From positions 37,818 to 101,817 of the forward strand of contig NZ_JANZYP010000028.1 of assembly GCF_025506355.1 (NCBI RefSeq): 64,000 nucleotides of DNA, written 5' to 3'. Made by a program: the position numbers and the translations under genes. Of this stretch, positions 16,748 through 24,151 are shown piece after piece. The notes beneath the pieces are model-generated. The model saw only the letters and a list, made by a program, of their open reading frames with translations, made no database searches and was not told the DNA's origin. The stretch's first letter is position 1. Each line of letters starts with the position of its first letter. The stretch comes from Sphaerisporangium corydalis. Its GTDB lineage: Bacteria > Actinomycetota > Actinomycetes > Streptosporangiales > Streptosporangiaceae.

Positions 16748-17937
16748 CACAGGGCGAGGGTGAAGCCGTCGAGCCGCCGGGGCACGAGCGACGGAGCCCA
16801 GACGGGCGGGGACCCCGTGGCGCGCAGCCCGGGGTACCGGCTCAGCAGGTCGTGCAGCAGGAGTGCCCCGGCATGCCTGACCAGAGGAGCACCCAGGCAG
16901 AAATGGGTGCCGCCGCCGAAGGCGAGGTGCGGATTGGGCGAGCGGGTCACCACCAGGTCGTCCGGCCGGTCGAAGACCGCCGGATCCCGGTTCGCCGCGG
17001 CGATCAGCGCGAGCACCCGGGCCCCGGACGGGATCGTCCCGCCGTCCAGCGGCACGGCCTCGGTGGTCACGCGGGCGATGAACGGGATCGGTGCCTCCAC
17101 GCGCAGCAGCTCGTCGACGGCCGTCCCCGCCGCCTCCTCGCCGCCCTCGCGCAGCCGCGCCGCCTCCTCGGGGCGCGGCAGCAGCCAGTACAGCGCGTTG
17201 CCGACCATCTCGGCCAGCGGCTTCCAGCCGCCGACGATGGCCAGGGACGCGACGCCGAGCATCTCGGGCCGGGTGAGCCGGTCGTCGGCCGCGAGCCTGC
17301 CGAACGGCGAGGTCCGCCCGTCCTCGTCCCGCCCGCCCAGGGCCCGGTCGGCGTGCGCGCCGAGGAAACGGGTGAGCTCCCCCATCGCGGCCCGGCCCGC
17401 CGCGGCCTCCTTGGGGCCCGCCAGCGGGTCCAGGTTGACCGAGGTGCGCGCGGCCAGCCCGGCGAACTCCGTACGTGCGGCGGCCGGCAGCCCGAAGAGC
17501 CTGGCCAGCACGCCGGTCGCGACCGGTTCGCCGATGTCGGCCGTGACCTCGACCTCCGTGCGTCCGGCCAGCCCTGCCATGACCTCGTCGACCTCGCGGG
17601 CGATGCCGGCGGCGATGCCGCGGATGGCGGCCGGGCCGAGCAGCAGCGCGCCCGGCGAGCGGAGCCGCTGGTGCTCGGGCGGGTCGGTGGTGAGCATCGA
17701 CGGCGGCAGGGCGTCCTCCCTGACCCGCTCACGCTGGCCGAGTGCCGCGGAGAAGCGCGGGTCACGCAGCGCCAGCGCGCAGTCGGCGTGTCCGGTCAGC
17801 AGCCACATGCGGGAGGTCACGTCGAAGTGCACCGGGTCGTTGGCCCGCAGCCAGCGGTACGCCGGGTACGGATCGGCCCGGCCGCGTGGCGAGAACGGGT
17901 GGGCCAGATCGGCGGGAAGCCCGCGGGATGCCTTCAT
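16747..17937 (-). CDS. Cytochrome P450 with non-canonical I-helix
   Basis: A P450 of 396 aa. The heme loop FGGGTHFCLGAP (Cys347) and ExxR (DELLR) are normal for actinobacterial class I P450s. The oxygen-activating I-helix, normally AGxxT, reads LAIVGGWKPLAEMVGNALYW (about 232-251) with no acid/Thr pair. Such enzymes may use atypical oxygen activation or a substrate-assisted reaction. ATG 17937 is preferred to the adjoining GTG 17940 because AGGAGG lies just upstream. It is convergent with the exporter and divergent from the oxidase operon. Role in tailoring the peptide is inferred. Confidence 0.85.
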   Translation of the reverse strand: MKASRGLPADLAHPFSPRGRADPYPAYRWLRANDPVHFDVTSRMWLLTGHADCALALRDPRFSAALGQRERVREDALPPSMLTTDPPEHQRLRSPGALLLGPAAIRGIAAGIAREVDEVMAGLAGRTEVEVTADIGEPVATGVLARLFGLPAAARTEFAGLAARTSVNLDPLAGPKEAAAGRAAMGELTRFLGAHADRALGGRDEDGRTSPFGRLAADDRLTRPEMLGVASLAIVGGWKPLAEMVGNALYWLLPRPEEAARLREGGEEAAGTAVDELLRVEAPIPFIARVTTEAVPLDGGTIPSGARVLALIAAANRDPAVFDRPDDLVVTRSPNPHLAFGGGTHFCLGAPLVRHAGALLLHDLLSRYPGLRATGSPPVWAPSLVPRRLDGFTLAL

Positions 17938-17981
17938 CACGTGTCCTCCTGATCAAGCATCACGCGTCCTCATGATCAAGC
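17937..17981 (-). repeat. 23-bp tandem duplication of a ribosome-site/start segment
   Basis: Read on the minus strand, the segment TTGATCAxGAGGACxCGTGATG occurs twice in direct succession ahead of the second P450. Each copy carries a Shine-Dalgarno-like GAGGAC and a GTGATG. The upstream copy opens a 7-codon frame (MLDQEDT) whose TGA overlaps the P450's ATG. Confidence 0.75.
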
Positions 17982-18015
17982 CGAGCAACAAGCTACTACA
18001 AGGGGGTGGAAAGCG

Positions 18016-19230
18016 GTGCAGTTCGATGTGGTCGTGATCGGAGCCGGAGTCAGCGGCCTCACCGCGGCCGGGCGCCTGCGCGACGCGGGCCTCGCGGTGA
18101 CCGTCCTTGAGGCCAGGGACCGGATCGGCGGCCGGATCCTCACCCATCGGCCCTCTCTGCTCGAACTCGGCGCGCAGGTCGTCCACGGGGACCGCAACCC
18201 CATCTGGACGCTCCCCGGGCAGGAACGCCTGGTGCCGATGCCCCGGCGGCCCGCCCACGTCTTGCTCGGCGGGGAGCTGCGCCCGATGGCCGCCCTGTCC
18301 GAGGGCGGACCGCCGCCCCCGGTGCTGGAGGAACGGCTGCTGGCCCGCGCGGCCGAGGACGTACCGGTCGCGCAGTGGCTCAAGCTCCAGGCCCCGGTGA
18401 GCCCGACGGTCGCCGAGGCGACCGCGGAGTGGTTCCGGCAGAACTGGGCCGCCGATCCTGACGTGCTCAGCGCCCTCGGCCTGGCCGCCGGGCGGCGGGC
18501 CGACCGCGCGGGCCGGGGCGAGTTCACCGTGCCCGGCGGGTTCGACCGCCTGCCCGCCCGGCTCGCCACGGGCCTGGACGTGCGCACCGGCAGCGCGGCC
18601 CTGCGGATCGCGTGGACGCCCGGCCGGGTGGACGTCACCACCCCCGGCGGCGTCACGACCGCGGGCGCCGCCGTCGTCACCGTCCCTCCCCCGCTGGTCA
18701 CCGGTGGCGGGCTCGTCATCGACGCCCTGCCCGTGCGCAAGCAGGCCGCCGCGTACGAACTGCGGCTCGGCGACGGGTGGTGCGGCGTGGTCACCTACCC
18801 GGGCCCGGCCCCGGAGTCGAGTGTGGTCTTCGACGCCGGCGGGCGGCTCGGGTTCGTCAGCGCCACGGCGGGCCGCCCCGAGGTGCTCATCGTGGCCAAG
18901 GACCGCGCGGCCCACGCGGCCCGCGTGGCGGCGCGCTCGCCGGGCGGCGTGGCGGCCTCGCTGCGCGAGGCGATGCCGTGGACCCGCTCGGTGGAACCCA
19001 TCTCGGTCGAGGTGGCCGACTGGGGCGCCGACGAGTGGGCCGGCGGCGCGTACACGTACCCGGCCGTGGGCGCCCTGTGGGCGTCGGCGGCCTGGGCCGA
19101 ACCGATGGGCGGCACGCTCTTCTTCGCCGGGGAGGCCACCGTCGGCCGCTCCGGCCCGCCCATGGTGCACATGGCGATGGCCAGCGGCGAGCGCGCGGCC
19201 AGAGAAGTGATGGGGGCGCTGAAGAGATGA
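18016..19230 (+). CDS. FAD-dependent amine oxidase-like flavoprotein
   Basis: A protein of 404 aa with the N-terminal dinucleotide fold [17 protein letters not shown], the GG doublet motif RIGGRIL, and the C-terminal FAD motif [30 protein letters not shown] of the monoamine oxidase/phytoene desaturase family. It oxidises C-N or C-C bonds with oxygen as acceptor in known members. GTG start after GGAAAG. First gene of a four-gene overlapping set with a Rieske oxygenase, a hydrolase and a VOC protein; uncommon partners for an azole RiPP. Confidence 0.85.
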   Translation: MQFDVVVIGAGVSGLTAAGRLRDAGLAVTVLEARDRIGGRILTHRPSLLELGAQVVHGDRNPIWTLPGQERLVPMPRRPAHVLLGGELRPMAALSEGGPPPPVLEERLLARAAEDVPVAQWLKLQAPVSPTVAEATAEWFRQNWAADPDVLSALGLAAGRRADRAGRGEFTVPGGFDRLPARLATGLDVRTGSAALRIAWTPGRVDVTTPGGVTTAGAAVVTVPPPLVTGGGLVIDALPVRKQAAAYELRLGDGWCGVVTYPGPAPESSVVFDAGGRLGFVSATAGRPEVLIVAKDRAAHAARVAARSPGGVAASLREAMPWTRSVEPISVEVADWGADEWAGGAYTYPAVGALWASAAWAEPMGGTLFFAGEATVGRSGPPMVHMAMASGERAAREVMGALKR

Positions 19231-20114
19231 CATCTCATGGCGGATGGTTCCTGCTCGCGCTGGAGGAGGAGCTCACCGAGGAGCTCACACCGCTCAGCGC
19301 CTGCGGCCGCAGCCTGATCGCGGTCAGGGACGGCGACCGGATCCGGGTCTTCGACGGCGCCTGCCCGCACCGGGGCGCCCACCTCGGGTACGGCGGCAAG
19401 CTGGACGGCGGCTGCGTGACCTGCCCCTTCCACGGCAAGCGGATCTCCCTGGGCGACACCGGCCGCCGCTGGTCGGTGGCCGAACTGCCCACGGAACGGG
19501 CGGGCGCCGCCCTGTTCGCCCGGCTGTCGGACGGTCCGGGCGACGACCGTGGCTTCCAGCAGGTGATCAAACAGGTGGCCGCCGACCTGGTGGTCGTCGG
19601 CGCGGTGATCCAGCCGGTCGCGGTGCCCGCCGAGTACGTCGTGGAGAACGCCTTCGACGCCGAGCACTTCCGCACGGTCCACCTGGTGCCCTCGGTCCGC
19701 GGCATGCGGGCGACCCTCGGGGAGCACGGCGAGCTCGTCATCGCCGGCGAGTTCCGCACCAAGGCGCCCCCCTGGGAGAAGGAGCGCCGGCTGGACTTCG
19801 CGTCCCGGTTCGTGGCCCGCGCCTTCAGCCCGCACCTGGTGGTCACCGAGCTGGGTGACGGCGAGGCGCCGTACACGATCATCACCGGGGCGGTCCCCGA
19901 CGGGAAGGGCTGCGTGGGACGGGTCGCGATCGGGGTCCGCCCCGGCCAGACCGGCTCGCTGCCCGCCCTCATCCACGGCGCCAAGTACGCGTTCGACCAG
20001 GACCGGGTCGTCTGGGACCACCTGGACGTGAACGCGCCCCAGCGGTTCGACGCCGGTGACGCGCCCGTCATCGCCTTCCGCCAGTTCTGCGCGAGTTTCG
20101 GAGCGCCGTCATGA
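19227..20114 (+). CDS. Rieske [2Fe-2S] non-heme iron oxygenase
   Basis: A protein of 295 aa. The Rieske cluster ligands are CPH (about 47-49) and CPFH (about 66-69), with 16 residues between. The non-heme iron site motif [12 protein letters not shown] is present. The short length and the ending [19 protein letters not shown] resemble single-subunit oxygenases (KshA/cholesterol-7-desaturase-like) more than dioxygenase alpha subunits. ATG 19227 overlaps the amine oxidase stop, and its own stop overlaps the hydrolase start. No dedicated reductase is seen nearby, so it must borrow one. Confidence 0.88.
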   Translation: MTSHGGWFLLALEEELTEELTPLSACGRSLIAVRDGDRIRVFDGACPHRGAHLGYGGKLDGGCVTCPFHGKRISLGDTGRRWSVAELPTERAGAALFARLSDGPGDDRGFQQVIKQVAADLVVVGAVIQPVAVPAEYVVENAFDAEHFRTVHLVPSVRGMRATLGEHGELVIAGEFRTKAPPWEKERRLDFASRFVARAFSPHLVVTELGDGEAPYTIITGAVPDGKGCVGRVAIGVRPGQTGSLPALIHGAKYAFDQDRVVWDHLDVNAPQRFDAGDAPVIAFRQFCASFGAPS

Positions 20115-20920
20115 ACCTGTTCACGCGCACGCACGGCGACGGCCCCGCCGTCCTGTGGATCCACGGCTACACGATGGACTCGTCGGTGTGGAAGGAGCTG
20201 TGGACGCTGCTGCCCGGCTGGCGGCACGTCGGCGTCGACCTGCCCGGTCACGGCCGGTCCGGCCCGCTGCCGCCCGGCACGTCCCTGAGCGCGGTCGGCG
20301 CCGAGCTGGCCGCGCTGGCCAGGGCCGAGTCCGCGCGGCTGGTCGTGGCCGAGTCCATCGGGTCGATGATCGCCCTGCAGATGGCCATCGGCGACCCCGA
20401 GGCGATCCGCGGCCTGATCATCGGCTCGCCCACCATCGCGGGCGCGCCCGCCGAGCCCGGGACCGGCGACCGCTACCGGGCGCTCGCGGCGCTCGCGCGG
20501 TTCGGCGCCTCAGGCGAGCAGCTCGCCGACCTGTGGATGAGCTCGCCGCCGGACATCTTCCGCGGCACCGAGCGGCACCCCGCCCTGCGTGCCCGGCTCC
20601 GCTCCGTCGTGGCCAGGCACGCGTGGAAGGAGCTGAGCGACGGCGCGATGTACGGCCTCAGCAGGCACGTCCACACCGCGCAGGACCTCGGCGGCATCCG
20701 CGCGGCGACGCTGGTCGTGGTCGGCGACGAGGACATGCCGACGTTCCGGACGAGCGCCGAGCTGCTGCGCGCGACCGTCCCCCGGTGCCGGACGCTGACC
20801 GTGCCCGCCGCCGGGCACCTGTGCCTGATCGAGCGGCCCGAGACGGTCGCGTCCGCCGTCGGCGACCACCTGCTGCTGGCCGAGAGGGAGGGACTCCGTG
20901 CCGATTCACCGGTCCTATGA
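20111..20920 (+). CDS. Alpha/beta-hydrolase
   Basis: A hydrolase of 269 aa. Oxyanion region LWIHGYTMDSSVW, nucleophile elbow AESIG (in VVAESIGSM, a variant of GxSxG), acid in VVVGDEDMPTF and His in PAAGHLCLIERPE. Translationally coupled to the Rieske oxygenase by ATGA. The reaction is unknown; release of an ester or amide formed in the pathway is possible. Confidence 0.83.
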   Translation: MNLFTRTHGDGPAVLWIHGYTMDSSVWKELWTLLPGWRHVGVDLPGHGRSGPLPPGTSLSAVGAELAALARAESARLVVAESIGSMIALQMAIGDPEAIRGLIIGSPTIAGAPAEPGTGDRYRALAALARFGASGEQLADLWMSSPPDIFRGTERHPALRARLRSVVARHAWKELSDGAMYGLSRHVHTAQDLGGIRAATLVVVGDEDMPTFRTSAELLRATVPRCRTLTVPAAGHLCLIERPETVASAVGDHLLLAEREGLRADSPVL

Positions 20921-21563
20921 GCCCGGCGCGCCGTGCTGGGTGGACTACGCGGCGCTCGACCCCGAGGGCGCCAAGGCGTTCTACGGGGAGCTGTTCGGGT
21001 GGGAGTTCGAGGAGGCCGGCGGGTACGGGTTCGTCCGCCTGGACGGGCAGGTCGTCGGGGGGTTCGGCCGGGTGGCCCCCGGCATGGGGCTGCCCGCGTC
21101 CTGGAACACCTACCTGGCCACCAAGGACGCCGACGCCGGCGCCGTCCGGGTCAAGGAGCTCGGCGGCTCGGTGGTCTTCGGCCCGATCGACGCGGGCCAC
21201 GACGGGCGGCTGCTGTTCGCGGTGGACCCCGGCGGCGCGGCCGTCGGGCTGTGGCAGGGCCACTGGGCGGACGGGATCGTGGTGGTGGACGAGCCGGGGA
21301 CGTGGTGCCGCAACGAGCTGTGGGCCCGGGACGGGGCCGGCGCCTTCTACGATGGCGTGTTCGGCGCGACCGGGGTCGCCACGGCCGTACGGGCGCCGAT
21401 GGCCGGTACGGCGGCGCGATGGGTGACGTACTTCATGACCGGCGACGGCCCGGCCGCACTCGCCACGGCCGAGCGCCTCGGGGCCACGATCGCCGCTCGG
21501 CACGGCCGGGCGACGATCCTTTACGACCCGTGGGGCGCCCTCTTCGCGCTGACGCCCCGATGA
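20898..21563 (+). CDS. VOC-family (glyoxalase/dioxygenase-fold) protein
   Basis: A protein of 221 aa with two VOC-like halves: PCWVDYAALDPEGAKAFYGELFGWEFEE in the first, and NELWARDGAGAFYDGVFGA in the second. It resembles the actinobacterial double-VOC hydroxylase-associated proteins. GTG start with GAGAGGGAGG; its first 23 bp lie inside the hydrolase gene. Metal ligands are incomplete by eye, so catalysis is uncertain. End of the oxidase operon. Confidence 0.75.
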   Translation: MPIHRSYEPGAPCWVDYAALDPEGAKAFYGELFGWEFEEAGGYGFVRLDGQVVGGFGRVAPGMGLPASWNTYLATKDADAGAVRVKELGGSVVFGPIDAGHDGRLLFAVDPGGAAVGLWQGHWADGIVVVDEPGTWCRNELWARDGAGAFYDGVFGATGVATAVRAPMAGTAARWVTYFMTGDGPAALATAERLGATIAARHGRATILYDPWGALFALTPR

Positions 21564-21610
21564 CGCGCGCCCGGCCCTCGGCGCGCGTCCGGTCACTGAC
21601 GCGCGTCCGG

Positions 21611-21775
21611 CTACGAGGTGCGCTTGGCCCTGCGGCCGTAGCTCACGAAGAACAGGGCCACCAGGATGGCGCCGACGACGGCGACCACGCCGCCGGCGGT
21701 CTTGTCGATCAGCAGGGTGACGATGACGGCTGCCGCGTAGACGAGCGGGACGACCACTCGCAGGTTCAAGCCCAT
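21611..21775 (-). CDS. Small two-helix membrane protein (54 aa)
   Basis: The peptide begins MGLNLRVVVPLVYAAAV and has two hydrophobic helices (about 6-23 and 28-45), ending SYGRRAKRTS. The start has AGGAG in the right place. It lies convergent to the VOC gene and divergent from the halogenase. It is similar in size and topology to the protein at 11847-12032 (helix, short polar turn, GAAGI/VVGAI helix, basic tail), so the cluster seems to hold two such proteins. Function unknown. Confidence 0.6.
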   Translation of the reverse strand: MGLNLRVVVPLVYAAAVIVTLLIDKTAGGVVAVVGAILVALFFVSYGRRAKRTS

Positions 21776-21965
21776 GATGTGCTCCTTTGGACGGGGTGAG
21801 GCCCAAATGCATCATCGGCCATCTGACATGACCGGTCCAGAATATCGCCAAGAATAGGTCATAACATACGCATCCACCGTCCGACGCGTACGTAGTTCGT
21901 CGCGGCCCATGCGTAATACGTAATTCCCAACGCGACTTGTACCGATAAATGCGGAGGACTGGCTG
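21776..21965. promoter_or_regulatory. Halogenase control region with TACGTA boxes
   Basis: TACGTA occurs at 21889-21894 and at 21917-21922 (the latter as AATACGTAATT), with TACGCAT near 21867. The region is more A+T-rich than its surroundings. The same words occur ahead of the cyclodehydratase and precursor, suggesting one regulon. Confidence 0.55.
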
Positions 21966-23399
21966 ATGGCGAAGAAAGTCTTGGTTATCGGAGGCGGCCC
22001 CGCCGGCTCGATCACGGCGGCGCTTCTCGCGCGGCGGGGGGTGGACGTCCGCCTTTTGGAACGCGAGATATTTCCCCGATACCACATCGGTGAGTCGGTC
22101 TCCCCATCGTGCCGGGCGATCATCGACTACGCCGGCGCGCACGACAAGATCGAGGCCCGCGGCTACACGGTGAAGGAGGGCATCCTGCTGCGCTGGGGCA
22201 CCGAACGCGACTGGACCATCGACTGGGCCAAGACGTTCGGGCCGAAGGTCCGCTCCTGGCAGGTGGACCGCGCCGACTTCGACAAGGTGCTGCTCGACCA
22301 CGCCGCCGAGCAGGGCGCCGAGGTCATCGAGGGCGCCCAGGTCAAGCGCGTCCACTTCGACGAGGGACGGGCGCACGCCGCCGACTGGACCTACCGGGGC
22401 ACCACCGCCACCGAGGACTTCGACTTCCTGGTCGACGCCTCCGGCCGCGCGGGCGTGCTGTCGGTCCGGCACCTCCACGACCGCAGGCCGCACGACATCT
22501 TCCGCAACGTGGCCATCTGGGGCTACTACCAGGGCGGCGCCCTGCTGCCGGACACCCCCGGCGGCGGGATCAACGTGATCTCCTCGCCCGAGGGCTGGTA
22601 CTGGGTCATCCCGCTGCGTGACGACGTCTACAGCGTCGGGTTCGTCACCCACCAGACCCGGTTCCTTGAGCGCAGGGGCGCCTTCGGCTCGGCCGAGGAG
22701 ATGTTCCGCGCCCTGGTCGCCGAGTCGCCCACCGTCGCCGAACTGGTCGCCACCGGCACCCCCGACGGCCCCGTCCGCGTCGAGCAGGACTTCTCCTACG
22801 TCGCCGACACCTTCTGCGGCCCGGGGTACTTCACCGCCGGGGACGCCGCCTGCTTCCTCGACCCGCTGCTGTCCACGGGCGTCCACCTGGCCATGTACAG
22901 CGGCCTGCTCGCCGCCGCCTCCATCACCGCCACGGTGGACGGCGACGTCGGCGAGCTGGAGGCGCGCGGCTTCTACGAGTCGCTCTACCGCAACTCCTAC
23001 GCCCGGCTGCTGGCCATGGTCTCCGCCGTCTACCGGCAGTACCGGGGCAGGGCCAGCTACTTCTGGCTCGCGCAGCGCCTGCTCAGGACCGAGCCCGCGC
23101 GGCGGCACGGCAACGCGTTCGCCTCCATCACCGCCGGCCTGTCGGACCTGTCGGACGCGAGCACGTCCGGCGGCACCGCGCCCATGCACGAACTGGTCGC
23201 CGCCGCGCACACCGCCGAACTGCGCGCGGCCGGGAACGTCCCGTCCGAGGGGAGCACGCAGGCGCCGATGAAGATGGACGCCAACGACCTGTACGACGCC
23301 GCCACCGGCCTGTACCTGGTCACCGACCCCGTCCTCGGCATCCGCAGGGCCAGGACCGCCGCCGCGCCCGCCGCCACCGGCCTGACCTTCACCCGGTGA
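21966..23399 (+). CDS. Flavin-dependent halogenase (phenol/pyrrole-halogenase clade)
   Basis: A flavoenzyme of 477 aa. FAD-binding GGGPAGS (9-15), FPRYHIGESVSP (36-47) typical of PltA/CndH-like halogenases, candidate catalytic Lys70 (TVKEG) and the halogenase signature WYWVIP (211-216) are all present. So is FTAGDAACFLDPLLSTGVHLAMYSG. This clade chlorinates phenol or pyrrole rings, usually on carrier-bound substrates, using FADH2 from a separate reductase. The precursor core has no aromatic residue, so the acceptor is an open question (thiazole, proline-derived ring, or another substrate). ATG follows GGAGG. Confidence 0.87.
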   Translation: MAKKVLVIGGGPAGSITAALLARRGVDVRLLEREIFPRYHIGESVSPSCRAIIDYAGAHDKIEARGYTVKEGILLRWGTERDWTIDWAKTFGPKVRSWQVDRADFDKVLLDHAAEQGAEVIEGAQVKRVHFDEGRAHAADWTYRGTTATEDFDFLVDASGRAGVLSVRHLHDRRPHDIFRNVAIWGYYQGGALLPDTPGGGINVISSPEGWYWVIPLRDDVYSVGFVTHQTRFLERRGAFGSAEEMFRALVAESPTVAELVATGTPDGPVRVEQDFSYVADTFCGPGYFTAGDAACFLDPLLSTGVHLAMYSGLLAAASITATVDGDVGELEARGFYESLYRNSYARLLAMVSAVYRQYRGRASYFWLAQRLLRTEPARRHGNAFASITAGLSDLSDASTSGGTAPMHELVAAAHTAELRAAGNVPSEGSTQAPMKMDANDLYDAATGLYLVTDPVLGIRRARTAAAPAATGLTFTR

Positions 23400-23487
23400 C
23401 CGCCTATACCTTCACCCGGTGAACCCCCTGGCCCTTCTCCGGTGACACCGCACCCGGCGCCGCCCGTCACCCGCCCCCGCGGCGGAC

Positions 23488-23513
23488 GGCGCCGGACCGG
23501 AGTGAGCGGCGCC
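23488..23513. terminator. Convergent-gene hairpin
   Basis: GGCGCCG (23488-23494) and CGGCGCC (23507-23513) form a 7-bp G+C stem with a 12-base loop between the convergent halogenase and secreted-protein genes. Just before it, TTCACCCGGTGA occurs twice and a variant once, as if the halogenase 3' end had been duplicated. Confidence 0.5.
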
Positions 23514-23524
23514 GCCCGCGCGGG

Positions 23525-24094
23525 TCAGGCGACGCGCACCAGGTCCATCTGGAAGTTCTGCCGCCAGGTCTGCCCGCCGTCGAGCGTGAACTCGCCGATC
23601 TCGTGCCAGGTCCTGCGGGTGAACTGCAGCGTGTACCGAATCGTCGTGCTGGGGGTCTGCAGGCTCCACTGGAAGGTGTCGTCACCGACCACGGGCGCCA
23701 CCGTTGTCACGAAGCCTTGGGAGAACGCCTCCCAGCGGTACTGCGCGGTGACGTCGTTGTAGTTGATCACCGCGAGCGCGGTGTCCACGACCCGCCGGGG
23801 ATCGGCCCTGTCCCGCCCCTCGCCCTCGACGGAGATCACCAGGCCGCCCACCTGGCGCCGTACGCGCTCGGTCTGCAGGAACTCCTGCCGGACACCGGAG
23901 CTCCCGATGGTCCAGCCGGTCCCCGCCCACCTGCCGACCATGAACCCCAGCTTCTCCATCGCGGAGAGCTGCGTGGGAACGTCGGTGACCTTCGCCGCGC
24001 TCGCCGAATCGGCCACCGCGGCGCTGGAGACGGCCCCCGCCGTCAACGTCAGCACGCAGCCGAAAGCAAGCAGTAACCGCCCTAATCGCATCAT
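23525..24094 (-). CDS. Secreted DUF1579-like (lipocalin-type) protein
   Basis: A protein of 189 aa with a signal peptide (LGRLLLAFGCVLTLTAGAVSSAAVA) and a beta-rich domain starting EKLGFMVGRWAGTGW, the opening typical of DUF1579/lipocalin-like proteins. It contains YNDVTAQYRWEAFSQG and RRTWHEIGEFTLDGGQTWRQNFQMDLVRV. Probably binds a hydrophobic ligand outside the cell. Its place at the boundary of the TOMM cluster may be chance. Confidence 0.7.
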   Translation of the reverse strand: MMRLGRLLLAFGCVLTLTAGAVSSAAVADSASAAKVTDVPTQLSAMEKLGFMVGRWAGTGWTIGSSGVRQEFLQTERVRRQVGGLVISVEGEGRDRADPRRVVDTALAVINYNDVTAQYRWEAFSQGFVTTVAPVVGDDTFQWSLQTPSTTIRYTLQFTRRTWHEIGEFTLDGGQTWRQNFQMDLVRVA

Positions 24095-24151
24095 GCGCCG
24101 ATCTTCACACAGGCCGGGCCACGTCCCCCACCCCCTCCGGTCCCGGTCCGG

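Noticed and set aside
17939..17960. Seven-codon leader peptide as a true attenuation peptide
   Set aside because: It arises from the 23-bp duplication and has no run of regulatory codons or terminator downstream.
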